A DNA stretch of 64,000 bases, from NCBI GenBank assembly GCA_032251335.1, contig JAVVDW010000010.1, forward strand, positions 1 to 64,000, in the 5' to 3' direction. Positions 1 through 7,945 of this stretch are shown piece by piece. Numbering within the stretch: position 1 is the stretch's first letter; the number at the start of each line of letters is the position of its first letter. The notes beneath the pieces are model-generated. The model saw only the letters and a program-made list of their open reading frames with translations. It was not told where the DNA came from and ran no database searches. Both the position numbers and the translations under genes were made by a program. Origin of the DNA: UM-FILTER-40-17 sp032251335 (GTDB lineage: Bacteria; Bacteroidota; Bacteroidia; Flavobacteriales; Flavobacteriaceae).

Positions 1-77
1 TCTGTTTTATTCCGTTGGAATTTGTACCCAAAATTAATCCGTGTAAATGAAAATGAGAATTTATAAGGAGCGACTAA

Positions 78-842
78 TTATATATCCAGCACCAACCCAT
101 CATAAGCCAAAAAGACATTTTCGGGTAGTGTTTTTTGTACTTCTTCATGAAACCCCATCAAATGACTGATGTGGGTGAGATAGGCTTTTTCAGGTCTTGC
201 TTTTTCTATAAACTCGAGTGCTTCTTCCAAATTGAAATGGGTAGCATGCGGCTCAACACGCAGTGCATTTACCACCAGCACTTTGGCACCTCTAACCTTC
301 TCTGTCTGCTTCTTCGAAATGGTTTTAACGTCTGTCAAATACACCAAATCATCGATGCGGAATCCAAAAACCTGCAATTTGTTGTGATATACATTTATAG
401 GGATTACCTCCTTGCCGTGAAGCAAAAAAGATTCGTTCTTTTTAATAAAATGGGGTTGCACAGCAGCTACGCCGGGATAGCGATTTGCAGTCATAAACAT
501 ATAATCAAACCTCTTTTTAAGAGATTTGAGCACCCTTTTGTGCAAGTAAACCGGAATATCGCCTTGTCTAAAAAAAAACGGCCGAATATCGTCCAATCCG
601 TTGACGTGATCGGCATGCTCGTGGGTAAACAAAATACCGTCAATTTTGTCGCAGCCGCATCGCAACATTTGTTGTCTAAAATCGGGGCCACAATCCACCA
701 CGTAGGCACAACCATCCCACTCCATCAAAACCGAAACCCGCAGCCGTTTGTCTTTCGGATCTGTGCTCATGCAAACAGGGTGACGGCTTCCAACAACCGG
801 AACGCCTTGAGAGGTGCCTGTACCTAAAAATGTAAGCTTCAA
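78..842 (-). CDS. MBL-fold metallo-hydrolase (PhnP-like)
   Basis: A 254-residue metallo-beta-lactamase-fold hydrolase. The HxHxDH metal motif (THEHADH) sits at residues 74-79 and the N-terminus, MKLTFLGTGTSQGVP, is typical of the PhnP/RNase Z-like branch that hydrolyses phosphodiester-type substrates. Further metal ligands are likely D170 in the YLTDVK segment and the late THISH segment. The start is a TTG, because the conserved N-terminus begins exactly there and there is no ATG nearby. The substrate cannot be told from sequence; Bacteroidota copies are usually annotated only as MBL-fold hydrolases. It is divergent from the next gene, with 87 bases between them. Confidence 0.85.
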   Translation of the reverse strand: MKLTFLGTGTSQGVPVVGSRHPVCMSTDPKDKRLRVSVLMEWDGCAYVVDCGPDFRQQMLRCGCDKIDGILFTHEHADHVNGLDDIRPFFFRQGDIPVYLHKRVLKSLKKRFDYMFMTANRYPGVAAVQPHFIKKNESFLLHGKEVIPINVYHNKLQVFGFRIDDLVYLTDVKTISKKQTEKVRGAKVLVVNALRVEPHATHFNLEEALEFIEKARPEKAYLTHISHLMGFHEEVQKTLPENVFLAYDGLVLDI

Positions 843-899
843 ATTTGTTATATTTTACACAAAAATAGCATTTATATATTAAAATTTATCCTTTATATT

Positions 900-907
900 T
901 ATCTTTG
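900..907 (+). promoter_or_regulatory. Bacteroidota -7 promoter box TATCTTTG
   Basis: A perfect match to the Bacteroidota -7 consensus TAnnTTTG, 22 bases before the ATG at 930. No convincing TTG -33 element is seen at the usual distance. Known consensus; use at this place is inferred. Confidence 0.55.
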
Positions 908-929
908 AGGCGCTACTAAAAACACTGCT

Positions 930-2381
930 ATGTCTTCTATACTCAAAGGTGATAAACCGTTCGAGACCACCCCATCGATAAGAGATAAAACACTAAGAAT
1001 CAATCTGAACGAAAACATTTACGGTACTTTTGCTGAGATTGGTGCCGGACAAGAAACCGTCCGAAATTTTTTTAGAGCCGGTTGTGCATCGGGTACGATT
1101 GCAAAGGCCATGTCTGCCTACGATAAAGACTTCAGCGATGCCATTTACGGCGCAGAGCCGGATGGGAGATATGTTACAGAAAACAGACTCAAACGCATGC
1201 TGCGTCATGAAATTATGCTTATGGAGCAGCGAATTACGCGGCAAAATCAGCCCAACAAGGTTTTTTTTTCCTATGCAAATACAGTTGCCACTATAGATTT
1301 TGCCAAAAAAAACAAAGGCCACGGTTGGGTTGGTATTCGCTTTCAAATTGATCCGGACGGAGAATACAATGAAATTGTTTTGCACATTCGCTTTCATGAA
1401 AATGACGCCAAATTGCAACAAGAAACTTTGGGTATTTTAGGTGTTAATCTTATTTATGGCGCTTTTTACAAATATCAAGAGCCCAAGAAGCTCCTTCGAT
1501 ATTTGTATGACCACTTGGATTTTGACCAGATTGAAATCGACATGATTAACTTTTCAGGCCCGCAGTTTGAAGATGTTGACAACAGATTGATGAGCCTACA
1601 ATTGGTAAAAAACGGCATGACCGAAGCCGTTATGTTTGCTCCGGATGGCAACAACGTATTACCCGCCAGCGTGTTGTACAAGAAAAACATTTTGGCACTC
1701 CGGGGAAGTTTTAGACCCATAACTATGGTCAACAAAGACATTTATGAAAATTCCTACCAAATGTTTTTGCAGGAACGCGACGTGTCTGAAGAAAATACCA
1801 AAGTAATATTTGAAATTACACTGTCTAACCTCAGGGCTGAAGGCGAAATTGACGAAAGAGATTTTATGGACAGGGCAGAATTGGTCTGTTCTATGGGCCA
1901 CAACGTAATGATTTCCAACTATCAAGAATATTACAAAGTGGTAGAATATTTTTCTAGGTTTACCAAGAGTAAAATCAGATTGGGAATGGGTGTCAACAAT
2001 TTAGTAGAAATCTTTGACGAAAAATACTACAGAAACCTCAGCGGTGGCATACTCGAAGCCTTTGGTAAATTGTTCTTCAAGGATTTGAAAGTGTTTTTAT
2101 ACCCGATGCACGATACCTCACTGGACATTATTATCAACAGCGAAAATCTCAAAGTACATCCGCGCATGAAAGAACTCTACAAGTTCTTCAAAACAAATGG
2201 CCGCGTGGTGGACATCAAAAATTACAACCCAAACATATTGGACATTTTCTCCAGAAAAGTCCTACAAATGATTTACGACAACGAAGAAGGTTGGGAAGAA
2301 ATGCTACCGGAAGGTATCGCGGATATAATTAAAGAAAAAAATCTATTTGACTATACACCCAAAGAAACTACCAAAACGTAA
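930..2381 (+). CDS. Conserved protein of unknown function
   Basis: A 483-residue, probably cytoplasmic protein with no signal peptide or membrane segment. I recognise the N-terminal block (GTFAEIGAGQE... ASGTIAKAMSAYDKDFSDAIYG, about residues 32-73) as strongly conserved in Bacteroidota relatives, but no characterised domain. Some databases give similar proteins a nicotinate-nucleotide adenylyltransferase name; no HxGH nucleotidyl-transfer motif is visible to support that. The gene has its own promoter box at 900-907 and is followed, 12 bases later, by a secreted-protein gene that may be read through from it. Confidence 0.8.
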   Translation: MSSILKGDKPFETTPSIRDKTLRINLNENIYGTFAEIGAGQETVRNFFRAGCASGTIAKAMSAYDKDFSDAIYGAEPDGRYVTENRLKRMLRHEIMLMEQRITRQNQPNKVFFSYANTVATIDFAKKNKGHGWVGIRFQIDPDGEYNEIVLHIRFHENDAKLQQETLGILGVNLIYGAFYKYQEPKKLLRYLYDHLDFDQIEIDMINFSGPQFEDVDNRLMSLQLVKNGMTEAVMFAPDGNNVLPASVLYKKNILALRGSFRPITMVNKDIYENSYQMFLQERDVSEENTKVIFEITLSNLRAEGEIDERDFMDRAELVCSMGHNVMISNYQEYYKVVEYFSRFTKSKIRLGMGVNNLVEIFDEKYYRNLSGGILEAFGKLFFKDLKVFLYPMHDTSLDIIINSENLKVHPRMKELYKFFKTNGRVVDIKNYNPNILDIFSRKVLQMIYDNEEGWEEMLPEGIADIIKEKNLFDYTPKETTKT

Positions 2382-2393
2382 TTTTTTGTATTA

Positions 2394-3134
2394 TTGCGAT
2401 TATTAATCAATAATCTCTTTGTTTTGACATCACTAAAATATTTTACGGGACTCTTGCTTTTATGTGTCTCTTTTATTTCTTTTTCCCAAGAAAGAACGCT
2501 AAGTGGTGTTGTTATTATTGATTCTATTGGTGTGCCCGATATCACGGTGATGAATCGCACGCAGAAAACGGCTACCATCACAGACAGAGATGGCATTTTT
2601 GTGATATTAGCAAATCCGGGGGATGAATTGTTTGTCAGTTCGGTACAAACCGGTGAAAAGACTTTCTTCTTGACCGAGTTAGATTTTGCAGAAGAACTCT
2701 TTGTAATTTACCTTGAAGCCGCCGTAAACATGCTCAAAGAAGTGGAAGTCGTTGAATATGCGAGTATCAATGCGACCTCGCTCGGACTTATTCCGGCAGA
2801 TTTTAAGCGATACACGCCAGCCGAAAAACAATTACTGACGGCTCGCAACGGACTTGATAGAATCTTAAATGCACTTTCGGGCAGAACCAAAAAACTGCGC
2901 CAAGCCGTGGCAATCGAAGCCGAACTGCACGATATGGAACGCATACAAGCCTATTACAGCGAAGATTACGTTCAGAACAGATTAAAAATACCACTCAACT
3001 ATATGCGCGGTTTTCACGTTTATTTATTAGACAACAAAGACTTTATGAAAGCTTTTAAGTCTAACAACCGAAAACTGATAGATTTTCTAAGTCTCGATTT
3101 GGCAAACAAATATCGGAGCACTCTCAAAAATTAG
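2394..3134 (+). CDS. Secreted protein with carboxypeptidase-like regulatory domain, paralogue 1
   Basis: About 246 residues: a signal peptide ending near FISFSQ, a carboxypeptidase-D regulatory-like beta domain (about residues 35-110; 'LSGVVIIDSIGVPDITV... ATITDRDGIFVI'), then a conserved C-terminal part (ATSLGLIPADFKRYTPAEK... LSGRTKKLR... LKIP...FLSLDLANKYR). No ATG fits; TTG at 2394 or the in-frame TTG at 2424 is the start. The protein is closely related to the next gene and more distantly to the one at 10522. In Bacteroidota this beta domain is typical of exported or envelope proteins; function unknown. Confidence 0.8.
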   Translation: MRLLINNLFVLTSLKYFTGLLLLCVSFISFSQERTLSGVVIIDSIGVPDITVMNRTQKTATITDRDGIFVILANPGDELFVSSVQTGEKTFFLTELDFAEELFVIYLEAAVNMLKEVEVVEYASINATSLGLIPADFKRYTPAEKQLLTARNGLDRILNALSGRTKKLRQAVAIEAELHDMERIQAYYSEDYVQNRLKIPLNYMRGFHVYLLDNKDFMKAFKSNNRKLIDFLSLDLANKYRSTLKN

Positions 3135-3150
3135 TTAAACGCAACAAGAG

Positions 3151-3888
3151 ATGTTTTTGCCAAAGCCCATTATTATCGGATTCCTTCTTCTGATATCTTC
3201 TTACGGCTTGGCACAAAAACCGAGTGCACTGCAGGGTTACGTGATGATAGATTCGCTTCCTGTTGGAGGTGTCACCATTTTGAACCTGACTCAAAACACC
3301 ACTGCCAAAAGTAACGGATACGGTTTTTATGTGATAAAGGCAAAACCCACAGACACGCTCATTATCAGTTCGAGCAGCACCGGCACACACCGATACTTTT
3401 TACTGCCAAGTGACTTTGAAAAACCCCGATTTGAAACAAACCTAAGCATCGCCGTTAACCTACTCGAAGAAGTAGAAGTGACCGAGTACAAAAGTATCAA
3501 TGCCATCAGCCTTGGCATTATCCCCGCAGATTTTAAAAAATATACACCCGCTGAAAAAGAGGTGGACGCTGCTACAAACTGGAATTTTTCAGACAGCGGT
3601 TTTTCTTTTGATCCTATTTTGAATTTCCTTTCAGGACGGACCAAAAAGTTAAGAAAAAACCTAGCTACCGAGCGAAAATACCACGACTTTGTTAGGGTGC
3701 AATCTATTTACAGAGATGCATATTATATCGAAACTTTAAAAATTCCTGAAGAAAAAATTGCCGCATTTCAATATTTTTTGGCAGACGACCTTGCCTTTAT
3801 GAGTGCCGTGAGGAACAAAAATCAAAAAATGCTGAACTTTTGGAGCTTGGAACTCGCCAATCGATTCAAAAAAATGAACGACGACTAG
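3151..3888 (+). CDS. Secreted protein with carboxypeptidase-like regulatory domain, paralogue 2
   Basis: A 245-residue tandem paralogue of the gene just upstream. It has a signal peptide (ends SSYGLAQ), the same beta domain (about residues 27-100) and the same C-terminal signatures: SINAISLGIIPADFKKYTPAEKE, LSGRTKKLRKN, LKIPEE, and a final FWSLELANRFKK. Compared with paralogue 1 it has a short insert (about 15 residues, NWNFSDSGFSFD) before the GRTKKLR block. The 16-base spacing suggests co-transcription. Tandem duplication is visible; function is not known. Confidence 0.82.
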   Translation: MFLPKPIIIGFLLLISSYGLAQKPSALQGYVMIDSLPVGGVTILNLTQNTTAKSNGYGFYVIKAKPTDTLIISSSSTGTHRYFLLPSDFEKPRFETNLSIAVNLLEEVEVTEYKSINAISLGIIPADFKKYTPAEKEVDAATNWNFSDSGFSFDPILNFLSGRTKKLRKNLATERKYHDFVRVQSIYRDAYYIETLKIPEEKIAAFQYFLADDLAFMSAVRNKNQKMLNFWSLELANRFKKMNDD

Positions 3889-4341
3889 TTATTTCAAGAT
3901 TTGTGCCGCGTGTTCTTTGGTCTTAACCTTGTCAATCACCTCTGCAATATGGCCGTTTTCGTCAATCACAAAAGTGGTTCTATGGATACCGTCAAAGGTT
4001 TTTCCCATAAATTTTTTCGGTCCCCAAACGCCATAGGCATTGAGCACTTGCTTATCTTCGTCGGCCAACAATGAAAAAGGCAATTCGTACTTTTCCTGAA
4101 AAGCTTTTTGCCGTTTCGGGCTATCGGCACTCACACCCAACAGGGCGAAATTATGTTTTAAAAACCGTTGGTAATGATCGCGCAAATCGCATGCCTCAGC
4201 CGTACAACCGGGCGTGCTGGCTTTGGGATAAAAGAACAGAACCAACTTTTTGCCTTTATAATCAGATAGTTTGATTACATTACCGTCCTGATCTTTGGCT
4301 ACAAAATCGGGGGCTTTATCCCCGGGTGAAAGTGTTGTCAT
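3889..4341 (-). CDS. bcp: Thioredoxin-dependent peroxiredoxin Bcp
   Basis: A 150-residue peroxiredoxin of the Bcp/PrxQ type, which reduces hydroperoxides using thioredoxin in the cytoplasm. The peroxidatic cysteine lies in the PxxxTPGCT motif at C46, and the resolving cysteine five residues later at C51 (TPGCTAEAC), the classic PrxQ arrangement. The PGDKAPDF start and FFYPKAS segment match the family and the length is normal. It is convergent with the secreted paralogue, whose stop is directly adjacent, and divergent from nth, whose start lies 35 bases away. Confidence 0.93.
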   Translation of the reverse strand: MTTLSPGDKAPDFVAKDQDGNVIKLSDYKGKKLVLFFYPKASTPGCTAEACDLRDHYQRFLKHNFALLGVSADSPKRQKAFQEKYELPFSLLADEDKQVLNAYGVWGPKKFMGKTFDGIHRTTFVIDENGHIAEVIDKVKTKEHAAQILK

Positions 4342-4347
4342 TTTTTA

Positions 4348-4355
4348 TACTTTTG
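4348..4355 (+). promoter_or_regulatory. -7 promoter box TACTTTTG before nth
   Basis: A TAnnTTTG match, 21 bases before the ATG at 4377 and inside the bcp-nth divergent gap. It supports the 4377 start over the longer frame from 4326, which would overlap bcp. Confidence 0.5.
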
Positions 4356-4376
4356 TTTAATGTAAATATACAAAAT

Positions 4377-5033
4377 ATGAACAAAAAAGCAAGTGTTGAC
4401 TTTATTATTCAAACCTTGGAAGATTTATATCCGAAAGTGCCGATTCCGCTTGACCACCAAGACCCATATACCTTATTGATCGCTGTTTTACTGTCTGCAC
4501 AGAGCACGGATGTACGCGTCAATCAGATCACACCCAAGCTCTTTGCCAAGGCAGACAACCCGTATGACATGGTAAAACTATCGGAAACAGAGATCCGAGA
4601 AATCATCAAACCGGTTGGGCTCTCTCCTATGAAATCTAAAGGGATTTATGGCCTATCTAAAATATTGATTGAAAAATATGACGGGAAAGTACCTGCCAAT
4701 TTTGACGCATTGGAGTCGCTGCCTGCTGTTGGCCACAAGACAGCCTCTGTGGTCATGTCTCAAGCATTTGGTGTGGCGGCATTTCCGGTTGACACCCATA
4801 TTCACCGCTTGATGTATAGATGGAATTTGAGCAATGGAAAATCGGTCGTTCAGACAGAAAAAGATGCCAAACGACTTTTCCCTAAAGAATTGTGGAACAA
4901 ACTGCACCTTCAAATAATTTGGTACGGAAGGGAATACAGCCCGGCACGTGGATGGGACTTAGAAAAAGACATTATCACGCGAACAGTCGGGAGAAAATCT
5001 GTGTTGGCGAATTACCACAAAAAAAGAGCCTGA
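4377..5033 (+). CDS. nth: Endonuclease III-like DNA glycosylase lacking the Fe-S cluster
   Basis: A 218-residue base-excision repair glycosylase/AP lyase. The helix-hairpin-helix motif LPAVGHKTASVV carries the catalytic lysine (K121), and the catalytic aspartate is D139 in FPVDTHIHR. The start is taken at ATG 4377, because the longer frame overlaps bcp and covers the promoter. The odd feature is the C-terminus: enzymes of this family normally carry four cysteines (C-x6-C-x2-C-x5) holding a 4Fe-4S cluster, but here the region reads YGREYSPARGWDLEKD and the whole protein has no cysteine at all. The glycosylase core is otherwise intact, so it is probably active without a cluster. Confidence 0.9.
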   Translation: MNKKASVDFIIQTLEDLYPKVPIPLDHQDPYTLLIAVLLSAQSTDVRVNQITPKLFAKADNPYDMVKLSETEIREIIKPVGLSPMKSKGIYGLSKILIEKYDGKVPANFDALESLPAVGHKTASVVMSQAFGVAAFPVDTHIHRLMYRWNLSNGKSVVQTEKDAKRLFPKELWNKLHLQIIWYGREYSPARGWDLEKDIITRTVGRKSVLANYHKKRA

Positions 5034-5046
5034 AAAGCCAGGCTCC
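5019..5046 (-). terminator. Rho-independent terminator of the sigma operon
   Basis: Read on the minus strand: GAGCCTG, loop GCTTTT, CAGGCTC, then a run of seven T. The 7-bp stem covers 5026-5045. It follows the small gene at 5051-5194 and lies partly inside the last codons of nth, whose TGA is at 5031-5033. Confidence 0.75.
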
Positions 5047-5050
5047 AAAA

Positions 5051-5194
5051 TCAATTGAGTAATAATTCGTACTGTACACCATCAATGCGATTCACTTGAT
5101 AGGCTCTTGAAAAAGAAAGAATAAAATGAACGGTTTCTTTTCTGGGTGTCAAGTTGTCTTTAAGTGTTTGTTTTTTTGGGTAAAAGTTTGTCAT
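5051..5194 (-). CDS. Small conserved protein downstream of ECF sigma factor (47 aa)
   Basis: A 47-codon frame starting ATG: MTNFYPKKQTLKDNLTPRKE..., ending in ELLLN. It has no signal peptide or membrane segment and is strongly charged. Support for it being real: it lies 45 bases downstream of the sigma gene on the same strand, a terminator follows its stop directly, and short proteins with a similar 'PKKQTLKDxLxPKKETVxF' pattern are, to my recollection, found in other flavobacteria. Role unknown; a regulator of the sigma factor or an unrelated passenger are both possible. Confidence 0.7.
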   Translation of the reverse strand: MTNFYPKKQTLKDNLTPRKETVHFILSFSRAYQVNRIDGVQYELLLN

Positions 5195-5239
5195 GAACGG
5201 TTATTTAAAAAAATAACGGCCAAACTTTAACATTATTGT

Positions 5240-5827
5240 CTATTCTGTCAAAACAATTTGATTTTGATCTACCAATTTTCTCAAATTAATGAGCGCATAT
5301 CGCATTCGTCCCAAAGCTGTGTTGATACTCACCTCTGTGACTTCTGCAATTTCTTTAAAACTTAAATCTTTGTAGAGTCGCATAACCAAAACTTCTCTTT
5401 GATCATCGGGAAGCAATTGTATCATCTTGGCCAAATCGCTGTGGATTTGCTCTTTTATCATGCTGCTTTCGGCATTGCGTGTGCCATCGGAGAGAAATTC
5501 GAGTATGTCAAATTCCCTGTCTTTGGCTTCAAATTTGGGCATGCGTTGGTTTCTTCTGAAGTGGTCGATCACCAAATTGTGAGAAATGCGAATGACCCAA
5601 GGCAAAAATTTGCCTTCTTCGTTGTATTTGCCACCCTTAAGCGTCTTGATGACCTTTACAAAAGTATCTTGGAAGATATCCTCTGCCACATCTCGGTCGT
5701 AAACTTTGGAGATGATAAATGCCAGAATCTTGTGCTGGTGTTTTTTGATAATAAATTCCAGAGCGCTTTCATCGCCCGAAATGTAACGCTTGACAAGTTG
5801 TGCGTCGGTTAAATTTTGCATATACAT
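5240..5827 (-). CDS. ECF-type RNA polymerase sigma factor
   Basis: A 195-residue sigma-70-family factor of ECF size. Region 2 (about residues 10-95) contains the EDIFQDTFVKVIKTL and FLPWVIRISHNLVIDHFRR signatures; region 4 (about 135-185) contains LLPDDQREVLVMRLYKDLSFKEIAE with the HTH TEVSINTALGRMRYA. There is no anti-sigma gene next to it, only the 47-residue frame downstream. The start could be either of two ATGs (MYMQN or MQN). It resembles the sigma factor commonly annotated in flavobacterial core genomes; the regulon is unknown. Confidence 0.9.
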   Translation of the reverse strand: MYMQNLTDAQLVKRYISGDESALEFIIKKHQHKILAFIISKVYDRDVAEDIFQDTFVKVIKTLKGGKYNEEGKFLPWVIRISHNLVIDHFRRNQRMPKFEAKDREFDILEFLSDGTRNAESSMIKEQIHSDLAKMIQLLPDDQREVLVMRLYKDLSFKEIAEVTEVSINTALGRMRYALINLRKLVDQNQIVLTE

Positions 5828-5876
5828 AACCCTACCTAGTTTAGTTTAGCAGAAAACATTTTACAAACAGTACGTT

Positions 5877-5884
5877 CAAAAATA
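5877..5884 (-). promoter_or_regulatory. -7 promoter box (minus strand TATTTTTG) for the sigma operon
   Basis: The plus strand reads CAAAAATA, so the minus strand reads TATTTTTG, matching TAnnTTTG. It is 49 bases upstream of the sigma start codon. No clear TTG at the -33 distance. Confidence 0.4.
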
Positions 5885-6076
5885 ATTTCTAAGTAGAGAT
5901 GTTGGTATAGCGCGTTGTTTTGAAATAACGTGTCAAATATATAATAATAACTTTTAAATTTCCAAATTCAAGCTTTCAAAATCACATAAAAACTAAACTG
6001 AAAGTTGGCTGCGTGGTTTGTTTAATGATAAAAAATGTGATTGCGAAATAAAAATGTAAGGCTCATTTTTTTTGGT

Positions 6077-6084
6077 TATTTTTG
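6077..6084 (+). promoter_or_regulatory. -7 promoter box TATTTTTG before pyrR
   Basis: TAnnTTTG match, 19 bases before the ATG at 6104. It overlaps the N-terminus of the longer frame starting at 6041, and therefore supports the 6104 start. Confidence 0.5.
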
Positions 6085-6103
6085 TGACAAAGATTCTTCT
6101 GCT

Positions 6104-6643
6104 ATGCGTCGAGAGTTGCTCGTAGATTCTAAAAAAATTGAAATCATTCTACACAGGCTGTGCAATCAGCTGATTGAAAATCATATAGATTTCGAAAACA
6201 CCGTACTTATTGGCCTTCAACCCAGAGGTGTCTATTTGGCCGACAGAATAAAATCGCTTTTGGAACAAGGCTACCAAATTGAAAATATAAAATTTGGCTA
6301 TCTCGACATTACCTTTTTCAGAGATGATTTTCGCCGAAATGACAAACCTTTGGCTGCCAATCAAACCAAAATTGACTTTTTGGTTGAAAACAAAAAAGTT
6401 GTTTTTATTGATGATGTGCTCTACACAGGACGAAGCATCCGCGCTGCTTTGACGGCTATTCAGTCCTTCGGAAGACCCTCGCAAATCGAACTTCTCACCT
6501 TGATAGACAGACGGTTTAGCCGGAGTTTGCCCATACAACCCGACTACACAGGCTGCCAGGTTGACGCCATCAATACCGAAAAAGTGAGCGTAATGTGGAA
6601 AGAAAAAGATGGGGAAGACGCCATCTATTTAGACGAAAAATAA
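6104..6643 (+). CDS. pyrR: Bifunctional pyr operon regulator / uracil phosphoribosyltransferase PyrR
   Basis: A 179-residue PRPP-dependent phosphoribosyltransferase-fold protein. The PRPP loop VVFIDDVLYTGRSIRAA is at residues 99-115, and the N-terminal GLQPRGVYLADRI matches PyrR. In Gram-positive bacteria PyrR binds pyr mRNA and has weak uracil phosphoribosyltransferase activity; in Bacteroidota the regulatory role is less established, but the gene directly precedes pyrB here (21 bases), the usual context. I saw no obvious PyrR-binding attenuator in the short leader. Confidence 0.9.
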   Translation: MRRELLVDSKKIEIILHRLCNQLIENHIDFENTVLIGLQPRGVYLADRIKSLLEQGYQIENIKFGYLDITFFRDDFRRNDKPLAANQTKIDFLVENKKVVFIDDVLYTGRSIRAALTAIQSFGRPSQIELLTLIDRRFSRSLPIQPDYTGCQVDAINTEKVSVMWKEKDGEDAIYLDEK

Positions 6644-6664
6644 ATGATTAAAAACAAGTAAACC

Positions 6665-7597
6665 ATGGCTGAACTCAGTACAAACCACCTGCTAGGCATC
6701 AAGTATATTACAGCGGCAGACATTGAGTTAATTTTCAAAACAGCCGACCAGTTTAAAGAAGTCATCAACAGGCCTATCAAAAAAGTTCCTTCGCTCAGAG
6801 ATATTACCATCGCCAACCTCTTTTTTGAAAACAGCACGCGCACCAAACTCTCTTTCGAATTAGCCGAAAAAAGATTATCTGCCGATGTCATCAACTTTAC
6901 GGCAGGCTCTTCTTCTGTAAAAAAAGGGGAAACACTTATTGATACGGTCAACAACATCCTCTCCATGAAGGTGGACATGGTGGTCATGCGACATCCCAAT
7001 CCGGGTGCCGGCATTCTGCTTTCCAAACACATCAAGGCCAGTATTGTCAATGCCGGAGATGGCGCACACGAACATCCCACACAAGCATTGTTAGACTGCT
7101 TTTCAATCCGCGAAAAACTGGGAGACTTGCATGGAAAAAAGATTGTTTTGGTAGGTGATATTTTGCACTCCAGAGTAGCCTTATCCAACATCTTCGCCCT
7201 AAAAAAATTAGGTGCAGAAGTCAAAGTTTGTGGACCTGCAACGCTGTTGCCCAAACACATAGGGCAATTGGGTGTAGGCGTAGAGACCAACCTCAGAAAA
7301 GCCCTCGAATGGTGTGATGTGGCCAATATGCTACGCGTACAAAATGAAAGAATGAATATGAGTTTCTTTCCCAGCACACGCGAATACGTGCTGCAATACG
7401 GATTAAATAAAAAAATCTTGGATTCGTTGCCCAAAGAAATCTTAGTGATGCATCCCGGCCCCATCAACCGAGGTGTCGAAATTACCAGCGATGTGGCAGA
7501 CTCCAAGCAATCTATCATTTTACAACAAGTGGAAAATGGCGTTGCCATCCGTATGGCCGTTATGTATTTGCTTGCATCTAAACTAAAACACGCATGA
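6665..7597 (+). CDS. pyrB: Aspartate carbamoyltransferase catalytic subunit
   Basis: A 310-residue ATCase catalytic chain, which joins carbamoyl phosphate to aspartate in pyrimidine synthesis. The carbamoyl-phosphate site motif STRTK is at residues 57-61 (ENSTRTKLSFE), HPTQ at 137-140 (GDGAHEHPTQALLD), and the late HPGPINRGVE motif is intact. The length is typical of the class that needs no PyrI; none is seen beside it. It is in an operon with pyrR upstream, and its stop overlaps the next start (ATGA). Confidence 0.96.
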   Translation: MAELSTNHLLGIKYITAADIELIFKTADQFKEVINRPIKKVPSLRDITIANLFFENSTRTKLSFELAEKRLSADVINFTAGSSSVKKGETLIDTVNNILSMKVDMVVMRHPNPGAGILLSKHIKASIVNAGDGAHEHPTQALLDCFSIREKLGDLHGKKIVLVGDILHSRVALSNIFALKKLGAEVKVCGPATLLPKHIGQLGVGVETNLRKALEWCDVANMLRVQNERMNMSFFPSTREYVLQYGLNKKILDSLPKEILVMHPGPINRGVEITSDVADSKQSIILQQVENGVAIRMAVMYLLASKLKHA

Positions 7598-7926
7598 ACC
7601 TTCAAAAACTAGAAAAACACACACTCATAGAGGCCACAGAAACACATTTCGATGCATTTTGGGATGCGTTTAACGAAGCTTACCCCTCTTTTGTGAATGA
7701 AAATTTGATTTTAAATCTCAACGAACTCCAAGGACTTTCTACTCAAAATTTACTGACATTTTCAAAACTCCAAAAAAAGCATCACCGCGCCAAAAAAAGT
7801 TTTGTCATCGTTTATCTGCATGCCGATTTTAACGATTTTCCGGATGATTTCCAGCTTGTACCCACTTTGCAAGAAGCGGAAGACCTTATCGAAATGGAGG
7901 AAATTGAACGCGATTTGGGTTTTTAA
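7594..7926 (+). CDS. Conserved small flavobacterial protein (RNase Z-neighbour type)
   Basis: A 110-residue protein translationally coupled to pyrB by an ATGA overlap. There is no signal peptide. The central KKSFVIVYLHADF strand and the C-terminal PTLQEAEDLIEMEEIERDLGF resemble, from memory, a small protein that in other flavobacteria sits between pyrB and the ribonuclease Z gene; the layout (beta strands plus a final helix) is reminiscent of STAS-type folds, but that is a guess. Here no rnz gene follows; the next gene is a BNR/Ycf48-like lipoprotein. Confidence 0.75.
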   Translation: MNLQKLEKHTLIEATETHFDAFWDAFNEAYPSFVNENLILNLNELQGLSTQNLLTFSKLQKKHHRAKKSFVIVYLHADFNDFPDDFQLVPTLQEAEDLIEMEEIERDLGF

Positions 7927-7945
7927 TTCATCCGATTTATGCGAT

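Noticed and set aside
1..77. A gene or RNA at the left edge
   Set aside because: Only 77 bases are present and no frame or structure is convincing.
135..827. A 230-residue plus-strand frame across the metallo-hydrolase gene
   Set aside because: It is the antisense shadow of a gene with clear metal-binding motifs.
6625..7605. A 326-residue frame on the minus strand across pyrB
   Set aside because: It lies fully opposite pyrB, has Met/Ser/Leu-heavy composition typical of a reverse reading of a real gene, and no recognisable motif.
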